Positions 38,613 through 48,373 are shown, counted from the first letter of the stretch. The stretch is 64,000 nt of DNA from Nocardia cyriacigeorgica (GCF_029868385.1 NZ_JARWNX010000046.1:35179-99178), one strand, 5' to 3'. Translations and numbers: made by a program. Notes: generated by a model not told the origin, from the letters alone.

Positions 38613-41600
38613 TCAGTCGACTCCGATCACTGCTAGAGGGGTTCCGGGTTCCACTTTGGCACCCGGAGTGGCGAGCACCTTCAGCACCGTGCCCGCGTCC
38701 GGACTCGGTACCGGCAATTCGAGTTTCATCGCCTCCAGCACGGCGACCGCCGCACCGGCGGTGAGTCGTTGTCCCGCTTCGATTTCCACCCGCCAGACGT
38801 TGCCGATCATCGGTGCGGTCACCACCACGGCGTTATCGGGCATACCGGCCAGCGGATCGTCGACGGTCTCGGTGACGGCATCGGCGTCGGTGCCGCGGTC
38901 GAATTCGCCCGCGGCCCGCCAGGCCTGTTTCTCGGCGTCGAACGCGGCCGCCTGTCTGGTCTCGAACTCCGCGATCGACTCCGCTTCGTCGCTGAGCAGC
39001 CGCAGATGGTCGGCCAGGGCGAAGGTGCCGTCGCTGATCTCGGCGTCGAACCGTCCCGCGGTGGCGGCGGCACGGTATTCGAGCAGCTGTTCGGCGCTCA
39101 CCGGCTCCCAGACGATGCGGTCGAAGAACCGGAACAGCCAGGGTGTGCCGGATTCGAACGGTGCGGGCTGCCGATAGCTCGACCAGATGGGGACGGTCCG
39201 GCCGATGAGCTGATAGCCGCCGGGGGAGGCCATACCGTAGACGCACAGATACTTTCCGCCGATGCCGACCGCATCGGACGGCGTCCAGGTGCGCGCCGGG
39301 TTGTACTTCGTGGTGACCAGTCGGTGGCGCGGATCGAGCGGAACCGCGAGCGGCGCACCGAGATACACATCGCCGAGGCCGAGCACCAGATATTCGGCGG
39401 CGAAGACGGTGGCGCGCACATCGTAGACGCTGTCGAGACCATTGATGCGGCGGATGAATTCGGTATTGGACGGCAGCCAGGGCGCGCTGTCACGAACTCC
39501 GCTGCGGTAGCGGTCGATGGCCTCCGCGATGGACGGATCGTCGAACGAGAGCGGTAGCCGGATGGTGCGGCTCGGCACCACCAGATCCTGGGTGGCGGGC
39601 AGTTCGGACTCCAGCTCCGCCAACACACCGAGGAGCCGATGCTGGGCCAGCACATCGGGATCGAAGTGGATGTGCAGTGAGCGCACGCCGGGTGTGACGT
39701 CGATGATGCCGGGAAGTTCCGCCGCGGCGAGCGCGGTCGAGAGTGCGTGCACCCGCATGCGGAGGCCGAGATCGAGCACCATTTCGCCGTATTCGACCAG
39801 GACGTTGTCGTCACCGCCGCGCAGGTACCTGACCTGTGGCCGTCCGTCGGTGCCGTCGACGCCACCGAGGATGCCGCGATCACCGAGACCGGCCAGCGGA
39901 TTCGGTACGGCCGCACGGGCGCGAGCCGGGTTGGAAGCACGCAGTTCGCCCGCGGTGGCGTCATCCACCGGTACGAAGCGGACGGTATCGCCGGGACGCA
40001 GCTGGCCGAGCTTCCAGCGATGCGCCGACACCACCGTCAGCGGGCAGGCGAATCCGCCGAGGCTCGGGCCGTCGGGGCCGAGCAGGATCGGGGTATCGCC
40101 GGAAACGTTCAGCGCGCCGACGCTGTACGGGTTGTCGTGCAGATTCGACGGATGCAACCCTGCCTCACCACCGTCGGTGCGCGACCAGTCGGGTTTGGGC
40201 CCTTCGAGTCGGATGCCGGTGCGGTTGGCGTGGCTGCCGACGCGCCATTCGGCGGTATAGAACTGTGCCATATCGGCGTCGGTGAAATAGGCGGGCGCGG
40301 TCTGCGGGCCCTCGCCGACGGCCAACTCCCAGGTATGGCCGAAATCCGGGCGCTCGGCCGGTGGGATCGACCGCGGTTCGGCGTCGCCGGCATCGGCCAG
40401 ATGCAGTACATCCCCGTTGACGAGCGCTTTCCCGGTGACGCCGCCGAAGCCGCCGAGAGTGAAAGTAGCCGCGCTGCCGTGATAGAGCGGTGCGTCGATG
40501 CCGCCGCGTACGGCGATATAGGTGCGCAAACCCGCGTCGTCGGGAGCGCCGACATCCAGGACCCCGCCCGCGGGCACGGTGATCGGCTCCCATTGAGCGA
40601 CGGGTTCGCCGTTCACCTCGACGTCCGCGTGGGCGCCGGTCACGCACACCACGGCGGCGGTGGCGAAGCGCAGCCGCGGACCGTGCAGGGTGCATTCCAG
40701 CGCGGGCGTGCCCGCCGGATTGCCGACGGCGATATTGGCGCGGGTGAACGAGAGATCGTCCATCGGACCCGAAGGCGGAATGCCGACCTCCCACAGACCG
40801 ATCCGGCCCGGATGGTCCTGGATGGTGGTCATGGTGCCGGGCCGCTCCACATCGATGCGCGTGCCGGTCGGGCGGATATCGGCGAGGGTGGCGGTGATGT
40901 GGTCGGCCTGCCGAACCGTGGGGTCGGTCGCGGCGGCGCGCAGTTGCGGCAGGTTGGTCTGCACGCCGTGGATCCGGGTGCTTGTGAGCGCATCGGTCAG
41001 GGCGGTGAAGGCCGCATCGCGGTCGGTGCCGTGGGTGATCACCTTGGCCAGCAGCGGGTCGTAGTAGGGGCTGACCTCGGTTCCGGTGCCCACCCACGTG
41101 TCGACCCTTGCGTCGTCGGGGAACACGGTCTCGGTGATCAGACCCGCACTCGGCCGATAGTCCTGACCGGGGTCCTCGGCGTAGACGCGGGCCTCGACCG
41201 CCCAGCCATCGACCGGCGGACCGGTCTCGGGCAGCCCGTCCAGCATCGCGGTATCGCCGCCAGCCAGCCGCACCATCCACGCCACCAGGTCGACGCCGGT
41301 CACCGCCTCGGTCACCGGATGTTCCACCTGGAGGCGGGTATTCATCTCCAGGAACGAGGCGGTATCGCGGTCGGCGTCGTAGACGAATTCCACGGTGCCG
41401 GCGGAGCGGTAGCCGACCGAGCGGGCCAGCTCGCGCGAGACCGACAGCAACCGCTGCGACAGTTCTTCGCCGAGTCCGGGTGCGGGGGCTTCCTCGATCA
41501 CCTTCTGATTGCGCCGCTGTAGCGAGCAGTCACGGGTGCCGAGACTGACCACCCGGCCCTGGCCGTCGCCGAACACCTGCACCTCGACGTGGCGGGCTCG

Positions 41601-42218
41601 CGCCACGAAACGTTCGAGGAAAACCCCCGAGGTGGCGAAATTGGTCGCGGCCAGCCGCTGGACCCGCTGATAGGCGGCACGCAGCTGGTCGGCGTTGTGA
41701 CAGGCCTGCATACCGATGCCGCCGCCACCGCCGACCGCCTTGAGCATGACCGGGAAGCCGACCCGTCCGGCTTCGGCGACCGCATGCTCGGCCGATTCCA
41801 GCAGCCCGGAGCCGGGCACCAGCGGCACACCGACCGCGCGGGCCGCTGCACGGGCGGTGTGCTTATCGCCGAAGATCCGCAGCTGCTCCGGCGTCGGGCC
41901 GATGAACGCGATACCGGCCGCCGTGACCTCGGTGGCGAATTCGGCGTTCTCGGAGAGAAAGCCGTAACCGGGGTGGATCGCACCTGCGCCGGTGGCGAGC
42001 GCCGCCTCGATCACCCGATCGGTACGCAGATACGACTCCGATGCGGCGCTCGGTCCGAGATAGGCGGCCACATCCGCCATTTCGACATGGGCGGCTCCGG
42101 CATCGGCCTCGGAATAGACGGCGACCGTCTTCAGTCCGAGAGCGCGGGCGGTGCGCATGATCCGGCAGGCGATCTCGCCCCGATTGGCGACGAGGACGGT
42201 ATCGAAATCCAGGCTCAC
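38613..42218 (-). CDS. uca: urea carboxylase (biotin-dependent; possibly guanidine carboxylase)
   Basis: A 1201-residue ATP- and biotin-dependent enzyme that makes allophanate from urea and bicarbonate. In order: biotin carboxylase/ATP-grasp (about 1-450; KAVGGGGGIGMQ), two KipA/KipI-like carboxyltransferase halves (about 460-1080; DHPGRIGLWEVGIPPSGPMDD, YLRGGDDNVLVEYGEM) and a C-terminal biotinyl domain (LEAMKLELPVP, Lys carries biotin). Some proteins annotated this way use guanidine; the motif differences cannot be resolved by eye. No DUF1989 (guanidine carboxylase partner) gene and no guanidine riboswitch are seen, favouring urea. It lies 21 bases after gntR. Confidence 0.92.
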   Translation of the reverse strand: MSLDFDTVLVANRGEIACRIMRTARALGLKTVAVYSEADAGAAHVEMADVAAYLGPSAASESYLRTDRVIEAALATGAGAIHPGYGFLSENAEFATEVTAAGIAFIGPTPEQLRIFGDKHTARAAARAVGVPLVPGSGLLESAEHAVAEAGRVGFPVMLKAVGGGGGIGMQACHNADQLRAAYQRVQRLAATNFATSGVFLERFVARARHVEVQVFGDGQGRVVSLGTRDCSLQRRNQKVIEEAPAPGLGEELSQRLLSVSRELARSVGYRSAGTVEFVYDADRDTASFLEMNTRLQVEHPVTEAVTGVDLVAWMVRLAGGDTAMLDGLPETGPPVDGWAVEARVYAEDPGQDYRPSAGLITETVFPDDARVDTWVGTGTEVSPYYDPLLAKVITHGTDRDAAFTALTDALTSTRIHGVQTNLPQLRAAATDPTVRQADHITATLADIRPTGTRIDVERPGTMTTIQDHPGRIGLWEVGIPPSGPMDDLSFTRANIAVGNPAGTPALECTLHGPRLRFATAAVVCVTGAHADVEVNGEPVAQWEPITVPAGGVLDVGAPDDAGLRTYIAVRGGIDAPLYHGSAATFTLGGFGGVTGKALVNGDVLHLADAGDAEPRSIPPAERPDFGHTWELAVGEGPQTAPAYFTDADMAQFYTAEWRVGSHANRTGIRLEGPKPDWSRTDGGEAGLHPSNLHDNPYSVGALNVSGDTPILLGPDGPSLGGFACPLTVVSAHRWKLGQLRPGDTVRFVPVDDATAGELRASNPARARAAVPNPLAGLGDRGILGGVDGTDGRPQVRYLRGGDDNVLVEYGEMVLDLGLRMRVHALSTALAAAELPGIIDVTPGVRSLHIHFDPDVLAQHRLLGVLAELESELPATQDLVVPSRTIRLPLSFDDPSIAEAIDRYRSGVRDSAPWLPSNTEFIRRINGLDSVYDVRATVFAAEYLVLGLGDVYLGAPLAVPLDPRHRLVTTKYNPARTWTPSDAVGIGGKYLCVYGMASPGGYQLIGRTVPIWSSYRQPAPFESGTPWLFRFFDRIVWEPVSAEQLLEYRAAATAGRFDAEISDGTFALADHLRLLSDEAESIAEFETRQAAAFDAEKQAWRAAGEFDRGTDADAVTETVDDPLAGMPDNAVVVTAPMIGNVWRVEIEAGQRLTAGAAVAVLEAMKLELPVPSPDAGTVLKVLATPGAKVEPGTPLAVIGVD

Positions 42219-42239
42219 GTCGGGCTCCTCAGTTCGGTA

Positions 42240-42947
42240 CTAGTCGGTGGCCAGTGACATGGCGGCGATCGCGCGGGTGACCCGGTCGAGTACGACGTCG
42301 AGCGATTCGCCGATATGGGTGTGCAGCAACCGGTAGGCCAGCGAAAGATCTTCGGCGAGAACGGCATCGAGAATCGCCAGATGCTCGGAGATGGTGGTCT
42401 CGACCCGGTTGTTGACCATGAAGTCGTACATCCGCACGTGCCGGATCCTGGAGTTCACCGAGCGCAGGGCGCGCACCATCTCGGCATTGCCGGATGACGT
42501 CAGCAGGGTGACGTGGAATTCCTCGTCGCGGACCACGAAACCGGGTTCCTGCGCGGGTGGGTCGGCCTGTAACGCCAGCCAGGCCTCGCGTTCCGCCGCG
42601 AGCAGTGTGTGATCGTGCACCACATCCGGGTTGTGCATGGCGCGTTGTAAACCGCCGAGTTCCAGCGTGATTCGAAGTTCGTACAGGTCGCGCACGAGCG
42701 GGATGCTCGGACGGACCGGCGAGAAACCGTACTCCTCCCGCTGGAGCAGCCCGTCCGAGCAGAGCACGGTGAGTGCTTCGCGGACCGGGGTGCGGGAGAT
42801 CCCGAACCGCGCCGAGACCTTGGGTTCGGTGAGGCGTTCGCCGAACTTGATGCCGCCGTTCATCAGCTCCGCGCGCAGTGTTTCGTACACCACGTCCCGC
42901 AGCGGTTTGCCCGAGGTATCAGCCGGTGTGGCCACCTGTGTCGACAT
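42240..42947 (-). CDS. GntR-family (FadR/FCD) regulator of the urea carboxylase operon
   Basis: A 235-residue GntR protein. The winged helix covers about 15-80 (YETLRAELMNGGIKFGERLTEPKVSARFGISRTPVREAL region). The C-terminal FCD domain has the metal-binding His/Asp pattern with RNVR-like segment RHVRMYDFMVNN. It is the first gene of gntR-uca-atzF. GTATAC at 42952-42957, immediately upstream of the ATG, could be part of an operator. It probably controls the operon in response to a nitrogen metabolite. Confidence 0.87.
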   Translation of the reverse strand: MSTQVATPADTSGKPLRDVVYETLRAELMNGGIKFGERLTEPKVSARFGISRTPVREALTVLCSDGLLQREEYGFSPVRPSIPLVRDLYELRITLELGGLQRAMHNPDVVHDHTLLAAEREAWLALQADPPAQEPGFVVRDEEFHVTLLTSSGNAEMVRALRSVNSRIRHVRMYDFMVNNRVETTISEHLAILDAVLAEDLSLAYRLLHTHIGESLDVVLDRVTRAIAAMSLATD

Positions 42948-43159
42948 GCCTGTATACGCTATGGACCTCGCGTTTCCGCGGAATCACCTCGCGTAACCGG
43001 CAGGTAAGCGTCTGCTCACCGGTGCATCGCCCGCTCGGAGCGATCGCCGATTCTCCAGTCCTTTCGCGTCGGGAAACCCTTACCGAATTTCCCCTTGTCG
43101 CTGGGGGCGCCACCGATCCCGATATAGACAAAGTGGCAATTCTGTCTTACCGTCGGAAC

Positions 43160-44383
43160 ATGTTGGACAATGAGTATCGCGTCGATCCGCTGTTCGAACT
43201 GCGATCGGGCGCGAGCTGGCGCGAGCCCTGGTCGATGTATGCCGCACTGCGCGAGCACGATCCGGTGCACCACGTGGTCCCCGCGCAGCGACCCGACCAC
43301 GACTACTGGGTGCTGACCAGGCATGAGCACGTCTACGCGGCCGCCCGCGACAGCGCCACCTTCTCCTCCGGTGACGGTCTGACCGTCGAATACGGTGAAC
43401 TCGAGCAGATCGGGTTGACCGCCAATCCGCCACTGGTCATGCAGGATCCACCCGAGCACACCGAATTCCGCAAACTCGTCGCGCGCGGTTTCACCCCGCG
43501 TCAGGTCGAGGACGTGGAGCCGGTCGTGCGGCGTTTCGTGCGCCAACGGCTGGACCGGCTGGCCGAACAAGGTGGCGGCGATATCGTCAAAGACCTGTTC
43601 AAGCCGCTGCCGAGCATGGTGGTGGCCTACTACCTCGGGGTGCCGGAGGCCGACCGGGATCGTTTCGACGGCTGGACCGACGCGGTGGTCGCGGCCAGTA
43701 CCGAACGCACCGCCGACGCACAGCAGGCGTCGATGGAGATGCTCGGCTACTTCGCCGAGCTGATCAAACGCAGGCGCACCGATCCCGGCGACGATACGGT
43801 CTCGCTGCTGGTGCAGGCCGGTATGGCCGCCGACGACACCGATGTGAACGGTCTGGTCCAGATTCTGGCCTACACCTGGACCATGGTCGCCGGCGGTAAC
43901 GACACCACCACCGGCCTACTCGGTGGTGCCGTGCAGCTGTTGCAGCAGCATCCCGAACAGCGCGCGGCGCTCGCGGCCGACCCGGATCGGATCAAACTCG
44001 CCGTCGAGGAGTTCGCCCGGTTGACCTCGCCGGTACAGGGGCTGGCCCGCACCGCGACCCGTGACGTCGAACTCGCGGGTGTCACCGTGCCCGCCGGTCG
44101 TAAGGTGCTGCTGGTGTACGGGTCGGCGAATCGGGATGAGCGGGCGTTCGGCGCCGATGCGGCCGAACTGGATATCGACCGCAATCCGCAGCGCATCATG
44201 ACCTTCGGGCACGGGCCGCACCACTGTCTCGGCGCCGCCGCAGCACGGATGCAGGCGCGGGTGGCCCTGGAAGAGTTATTGGATCGGTTCCCCGCGTATC
44301 GGGTCGACGTCGACGCGGTGGAGTATGCGACCGGGCCTTATGTGCGTCGGCCGACGACGGTCCCATTCGCCTGTGTGGCATGA
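43160..44383 (+). CDS. cytochrome P450
   Basis: A 407-residue class I bacterial P450. The I-helix oxygen motif is AGGNDTT, the K-helix ExxR is in EEFAR, and the haem Cys356 lies in FGHGPHHCLGA. It is similar in type to mycobacterial CYP families acting on steroid or fatty substrates; the substrate is unknown and no ferredoxin gene is adjacent. The ATG at 43160 is chosen because the upstream frame extension has no P450 similarity and runs into the gntR promoter. A TetR gene follows 69 bases later on the same strand. Confidence 0.92.
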   Translation: MLDNEYRVDPLFELRSGASWREPWSMYAALREHDPVHHVVPAQRPDHDYWVLTRHEHVYAAARDSATFSSGDGLTVEYGELEQIGLTANPPLVMQDPPEHTEFRKLVARGFTPRQVEDVEPVVRRFVRQRLDRLAEQGGGDIVKDLFKPLPSMVVAYYLGVPEADRDRFDGWTDAVVAASTERTADAQQASMEMLGYFAELIKRRRTDPGDDTVSLLVQAGMAADDTDVNGLVQILAYTWTMVAGGNDTTTGLLGGAVQLLQQHPEQRAALAADPDRIKLAVEEFARLTSPVQGLARTATRDVELAGVTVPAGRKVLLVYGSANRDERAFGADAAELDIDRNPQRIMTFGHGPHHCLGAAAARMQARVALEELLDRFPAYRVDVDAVEYATGPYVRRPTTVPFACVA

Positions 44384-44452
44384 GTAGCGTGACTCTTACC
44401 GGCGGCGCCCGGTGGAGTGTGCGAGCCCGAGCGGGCCGGGAAGGGAATTGGC

Positions 44453-45040
44453 GTGAGTAGTGACTGGCTGGCCGGTGGGCGGGCCGAGTTGGCGGCGGAA
44501 CGGATCCTGGACGCCGTGCGCACCCTGTTCCTGGACAAGGGTGTCACCACGGTCGGCATGGCGGAGGTAGCCGAGGTGGCCGGCTGCTCCCGTGCGACGC
44601 TGTACCGCTATTTCGACAGCAGGCAATCGCTGTATGTGGCGTTCGCGGGCCGCGAGGCGCGCCTGCTGATCGAGCGGGTGTGGCGCGAACATCGGCTGGA
44701 CGGTTCCGATCCCGAAGGCCAACTGCTCGATGTGCTCACCGCGATGCTCGCCGAAGTGCGCAAGACCCCGCATCTTGCGGTGTGGTTCGAACCGGCCAAT
44801 GCCGGGATCGTCGCCCAGCTGTCACAGTCTCCGGGCGTCATCGACACCCTGACCACCGGATTCGTACACAACTTCCGCACCGACCTCACCCCCGAAGCCG
44901 CCGTTCGCCTCGGCCAGTGGGCAGTCCGCACCATGGTGTCCCTACTGACCCTGCCCGCCATCACCGAAGACGAAGAGCGCGCCCTGCTCCGCAACTTCCT
45001 GCTGCCATTCCTGCTCGACGATCGCCTCGAGATCACCTGA
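44453..45040 (+). CDS. TetR-family regulator
   Basis: A 195-residue TetR protein. The HTH is at about 16-62: AERILDAVRTLFLDKGVTTVGMAEVAEVAGCSRATLYRYF in pattern, with SRATLYRYFDSRQSLY as recognition helix. The GTG at 44453 is supported by AAGGGAA seven bases upstream. It follows the P450 gene and is most likely its local regulator. A bidirectional terminator separates it from tRNA-Pro. Confidence 0.87.
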   Translation: MSSDWLAGGRAELAAERILDAVRTLFLDKGVTTVGMAEVAEVAGCSRATLYRYFDSRQSLYVAFAGREARLLIERVWREHRLDGSDPEGQLLDVLTAMLAEVRKTPHLAVWFEPANAGIVAQLSQSPGVIDTLTTGFVHNFRTDLTPEAAVRLGQWAVRTMVSLLTLPAITEDEERALLRNFLLPFLLDDRLEIT

Positions 45041-45057
45041 GCGGCCGGTAGAAAGAA

Positions 45058-45092
45058 GGAAACCCTGACCAGCTGTGCTGATCAGGGTTTCC
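45058..45092. terminator. bidirectional terminator between TetR gene and tRNA-Pro
   Basis: Arms GGAAACCCTGA (45058-45068) and TCAGGGTTTCC (45082-45092), 11 bp. Confidence 0.8.
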
Positions 45093-45113
45093 ATCGTGTC
45101 TCAACCACACGAG

Positions 45114-45187
<74 letters not shown>

Positions 45188-45247
45188 TGAAGCGGACCTG
45201 AGGTAGCTTACAACAGGTCGGGTCCGGACGTTAAACCGGCAGGTCAA

Positions 45248-46738
45248 TCAGTCTTTCAGGGGGCGGATGCTGCTGAGGATGCGCTGGGCGGTCGCGGTGT
45301 CGACGGCGTCGGGGACGCCGGTGTCGGCGGCGAGGACGAGCACGATGCTTCCGGTGCGGCCAGGGATGGCGTAGGTGTAGACGGAGAATTCGGTCGCGCA
45401 GCCGGGGCGGCCGGTGTCCAGCTTGCCCGTCGTTTCGACCAGCATGCCCTGTTGCGAGCCGTCGACCGAGGCGAGCGGGCGGGCGGCGCCGGAGCTGACG
45501 TCACGACTGCCCGAGTAGGCAACGGTAGCGGCTTTGGCACCGAGTTCGGTGGCCGCGGTGGCGGGGTCGGTAATGTCGGAGCCGGTGATGAAGGCGACGG
45601 TGCGGGTGGAGCCCGGGCAGTAGTCTTCGCCGTCGGTGGCGAGGCCGCTGCCGACGACGCCGTCCGGTGGTTCTCCGAAGCCGCCGACATTGCCTTCGGG
45701 CGCTACCCGCCACCCGGCGGGCACGTCGTAGACGGCGCTGCGGTTGGGTACGGCGACCGGCTGGAATCCGGGGACGATCGGGCCGACGCGGGCGGCGGGC
45801 GGGGCATCGCTGGGGCGTGGCCCAGCGGTGGCGCCGACCGAGGTTCGCGGCGACTTCGATGCGGATTCGTCGGTCGTCAACGCACTGACCATCGAGGGCG
45901 TCGACCCGCTCGCCGTGGATTCCGCGGACCCACCGGTGGTCACCGCGACGATCCCGACTCCGACCGCAATCACAGCCATCGCCGCCGCACCGTATGCGAC
46001 GTACTTCCCACGAGCACCTGATTGTCGAGTGGGCGCGCCCCAGCCGGGCGTCCCGATGGGCTGGCCGCCCCGGTACGGCTCGATCGGCGGCACCTCCCCG
46101 TATCGATCGAACCCTCGGGGTGCGCTCGGCGCGCTCGGATCCGTCCAGGTCTTCGGCCCGGCCACAACCTCGGGATTCGCCCGATGCTGCCCGCCAGCCA
46201 CCCCCGACCCGGTGTACATCGGTGCCACACCGGGCTGCTCCGCTGTCGTGCTGGATACGGGATTCGCGAATCCTGCCCCCGATCCCCACGGCATCCCCTG
46301 CACCGGGACCGCTCCGGGCGGAACCGGCTGCCCCCGCCACGCGCGCTCCCCGGCCTGCGTCACCGCCGCTTCAGGCGGGCTCGGCTGCCATGGCCCAAGT
46401 ACGAAGCCCTCTGGCCCGCCAGGTATCCGCTGCCCGGTTTGTGTCGGCGCTGCCTCGGGCGCGATGGGCTGCCCTTGCGTCGGTCCGGATGGGGGTGTGG
46501 CGGGTCCGCCGGTCGGCGCCCACGGCCCACGTTGAGTAGATGCTGCTTCGGGACCGGAACCCGGCTGAGGTCCAGACGCGGGACCCGCGAGTCCGGAGTC
46601 ATCCGGTGCCCACTGCCCGGCCTGCGTCGGAGCTGCTTCCGGCCCGACGGGTTGCCATGGCGCTGGTCCAGGTAGGGGACCGACCTGCCCCCGCTGCGTG
46701 CCCGGTCCACCCCCGTTGCTGGGGTCGAAAGTATTCAC
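45248..46738 (-). CDS. single-span membrane protein with Pro/Gln-rich repeated cytoplasmic region
   Basis: A 496-residue protein. Residues 1-250 are Pro/Gly/Gln-rich and include four imperfect repeats (PEAAPTQAGQW, PEAASTQRGPW, PEAAPTQTGQR, PEAAVTQAGER). One membrane helix lies near 258-280 (AAAMAVIAVGVGIVAVTT). The C-terminal about 180 residues form an exported domain with two Cys (DYCPGS, PGCATEF). The GTG at 46738 has GAGGA six bases upstream; the frame stays open into the next gene's region but that extension is a shadow. The function is unknown; the layout is common in Nocardia envelope proteins. Confidence 0.72.
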   Translation of the reverse strand: MNTFDPSNGGGPGTQRGQVGPLPGPAPWQPVGPEAAPTQAGQWAPDDSGLAGPASGPQPGSGPEAASTQRGPWAPTGGPATPPSGPTQGQPIAPEAAPTQTGQRIPGGPEGFVLGPWQPSPPEAAVTQAGERAWRGQPVPPGAVPVQGMPWGSGAGFANPVSSTTAEQPGVAPMYTGSGVAGGQHRANPEVVAGPKTWTDPSAPSAPRGFDRYGEVPPIEPYRGGQPIGTPGWGAPTRQSGARGKYVAYGAAAMAVIAVGVGIVAVTTGGSAESTASGSTPSMVSALTTDESASKSPRTSVGATAGPRPSDAPPAARVGPIVPGFQPVAVPNRSAVYDVPAGWRVAPEGNVGGFGEPPDGVVGSGLATDGEDYCPGSTRTVAFITGSDITDPATAATELGAKAATVAYSGSRDVSSGAARPLASVDGSQQGMLVETTGKLDTGRPGCATEFSVYTYAIPGRTGSIVLVLAADTGVPDAVDTATAQRILSSIRPLKD

Positions 46739-46776
46739 GGTCGTCCTCTTGCCCGACAAAGTCTCGGCAAGCGACC

Positions 46777-47739
46777 CTAGCGGGCGACGGTCTCCGAGGT
46801 GGAAACGCCCTGTGCGGTATCGGAGTTCGGGCGCTTCGGGGGTGCGGCGACCAGGGTGAGCAGGGTGGCTTCCGGGCGGCAGCAGAACCGGTACGGAGCC
46901 CATGGTGAGGTGCCGAGTCCCGCGGAGACGTGCAGGCGGGTGTGCTCGCCCCACTTCGACGGGCCCTTGACCCGCGACCGGTCGATCGCGCAGTTGGTGA
47001 CCAGCGCGCCGTAACCGGGTAGGCAGAGCTGCCCGCCGTGGGTGTGCCCGGCCAGCACCAGGTCGTAGCCGTCCTCGGCGAAGCGGTCGAGTACGCGCGG
47101 CTCGGGGGAATGGGTGAGACCGATCCGCAGGTCGGCGAGCGGATTCGGTGCGCCGGCAATGGTGTCGTAGCGATCGCGTTGCAGATGCGGATCGTCGACG
47201 CCGGCGGTGGCGATGCGGATGCCCGCCACCTCGAGGTCGCGGCGGACATGGGTCAGATCCAGCCAGCCGCGTTCGGTGAACGCCGCACGCAGGTCTTTCC
47301 ACGGCAGTGGCGCGCCGTGTACGCGGCGGTGATCGGTCTTGAAGTATTTCAGCGGGTTCTTCGGCACCGGCGCGAAGTAGTCGTTGCTGCCGAAGATGAA
47401 AAGTCCTGGGCGCGAGAGCAATCCGCTGAGCGCCTGGACCACCGCCGGCACCGACTTCTGATGCGAGAGGTTGTCACCGGTGTTGACGACCAGATCGGGT
47501 TCGAGCCGATCCAGCTCGCGTAGCCACTGCTGTTTGAGCTTCTGGCCTGGCATCATGTGCAGATCGCTGATGTGCAGCACCCGCAGCGTCGCCGAACCCG
47601 GCCGCAGCACGGGCATCGTCGCCTCACGCAGCACGAACGCATTGCGTTCGATGAGGGAGGCATAGCCGACTCCGGCCACCGCGGCTCCGGCGGCGCCGAG
47701 CGCGGTTCGGCGGACAGCGGAGGTCGAGATCACGGGCAT
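46777..47739 (-). CDS. metallophosphoesterase, membrane-anchored (Rv3683-like)
   Basis: A 320-residue calcineurin-like phosphoesterase. The N-terminus has a hydrophobic anchor or Tat-like segment (AVRRTALGAAGAAVAGVGYA). Metal-binding motifs are present in order: ISDLHMMPG, NTGDNLSH, GSNDYF and AGHTHGGQLCLPG. Relatives of the YkuE type hydrolyse UDP-lipid or phosphodiester substrates. It corresponds by position to M. tuberculosis Rv3683, next to ponA2. It is divergent from yqeY. Confidence 0.9.
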   Translation of the reverse strand: MPVISTSAVRRTALGAAGAAVAGVGYASLIERNAFVLREATMPVLRPGSATLRVLHISDLHMMPGQKLKQQWLRELDRLEPDLVVNTGDNLSHQKSVPAVVQALSGLLSRPGLFIFGSNDYFAPVPKNPLKYFKTDHRRVHGAPLPWKDLRAAFTERGWLDLTHVRRDLEVAGIRIATAGVDDPHLQRDRYDTIAGAPNPLADLRIGLTHSPEPRVLDRFAEDGYDLVLAGHTHGGQLCLPGYGALVTNCAIDRSRVKGPSKWGEHTRLHVSAGLGTSPWAPYRFCCRPEATLLTLVAAPPKRPNSDTAQGVSTSETVAR

Positions 47740-47854
47740 TTGCCCAGCATAGGTGACGGTGCTCGCGAACGCGGCGTGTGTTCAGGCACAGGTTCATCGA
47801 CCGGCCGGGCAAATGTGGTGGGCCGGTTCCGGCGCAGCGGCTACCGTGTGGCAC

Positions 47855-48319
47855 ATGTCGGAACTGAAATCGCAGCTGCGCGCGGATATGACCGCCGCTA
47901 TGAAAGCCAAGGACACGCTGCGTCTGGCCACGTTGCGGATGCTGCTCGCCGCCATCCAGTCCGCCGAGGTCGCGGGCCCCGAGGCACGTGAGCTCTCCGA
48001 TGCCGAGGTCGTCGCCGTGCTGTCGAAGGAATCGAAGAAGCGCAACGAGGCCGCCGAGGTGTACACCCAGGCCGGTCGCGGTGAGCTGGCGGCCAATGAG
48101 CACGCCGAGGCCAGGATCATCGACGAGTATCTGCCCACCCAGCTCACCGAGGCCGAGGTCGCCGACCTCGCCGATACCGCGATCGCCCAGGTCGCCGAGC
48201 AGATCGGGGAGCGGCCGGGTATGCGCCAGATGGGGCAGGTCATGAAGATCGCCACCGCGCTGGCCGAGGGCAAGGCCGATGGCGCGCGGATCTCGGCCGC
48301 CGTCAAGGCGCGGCTGTAA
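47855..48319 (+). CDS. GatB/YqeY domain protein
   Basis: A 154-residue protein consisting of the YqeY/GatB C-terminal-like domain: SELKSQLRADMTAAMKAKD, RNEAAEVYTQAGR and ARIIDEYLPTQLTEAE are family signatures. The domain is tRNA-binding in GatB; the free-standing protein has no settled role. It is a single gene between the divergent metallophosphoesterase and the convergent ponA2-like gene, with a strong shared terminator. Confidence 0.92.
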   Translation: MSELKSQLRADMTAAMKAKDTLRLATLRMLLAAIQSAEVAGPEARELSDAEVVAVLSKESKKRNEAAEVYTQAGRGELAANEHAEARIIDEYLPTQLTEAEVADLADTAIAQVAEQIGERPGMRQMGQVMKIATALAEGKADGARISAAVKARL

Positions 48320-48342
48320 CCGTTCGACGACCAGTACAACGA

Positions 48343-48373
48343 AACGCCGACCCGGTCAGACCGGGTCGGCGTT
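48343..48373. terminator. bidirectional terminator between yqeY and ponA2-like gene
   Basis: A perfect 13-bp stem: AACGCCGACCCGG (48343-48355) with CCGGGTCGGCGTT (48361-48373), five-base loop TCAGA. Confidence 0.87.

Noticed and set aside
42878..43159. Upstream extension of the P450 frame
   Set aside because: No P450 similarity; it crosses the gntR promoter. ATG 43160 begins the family-like sequence.
42219..43159. Guanidine riboswitch upstream of the urea carboxylase operon
   Set aside because: No recognisable ykkC-type ACGR motif or paired helices were seen in the leader region.
46739..47302. N-terminal extension of the repeat-bearing membrane protein
   Set aside because: It overlaps the metallophosphoesterase in another frame and is Arg/Pro-rich; the GTG at 46738 has a proper RBS.
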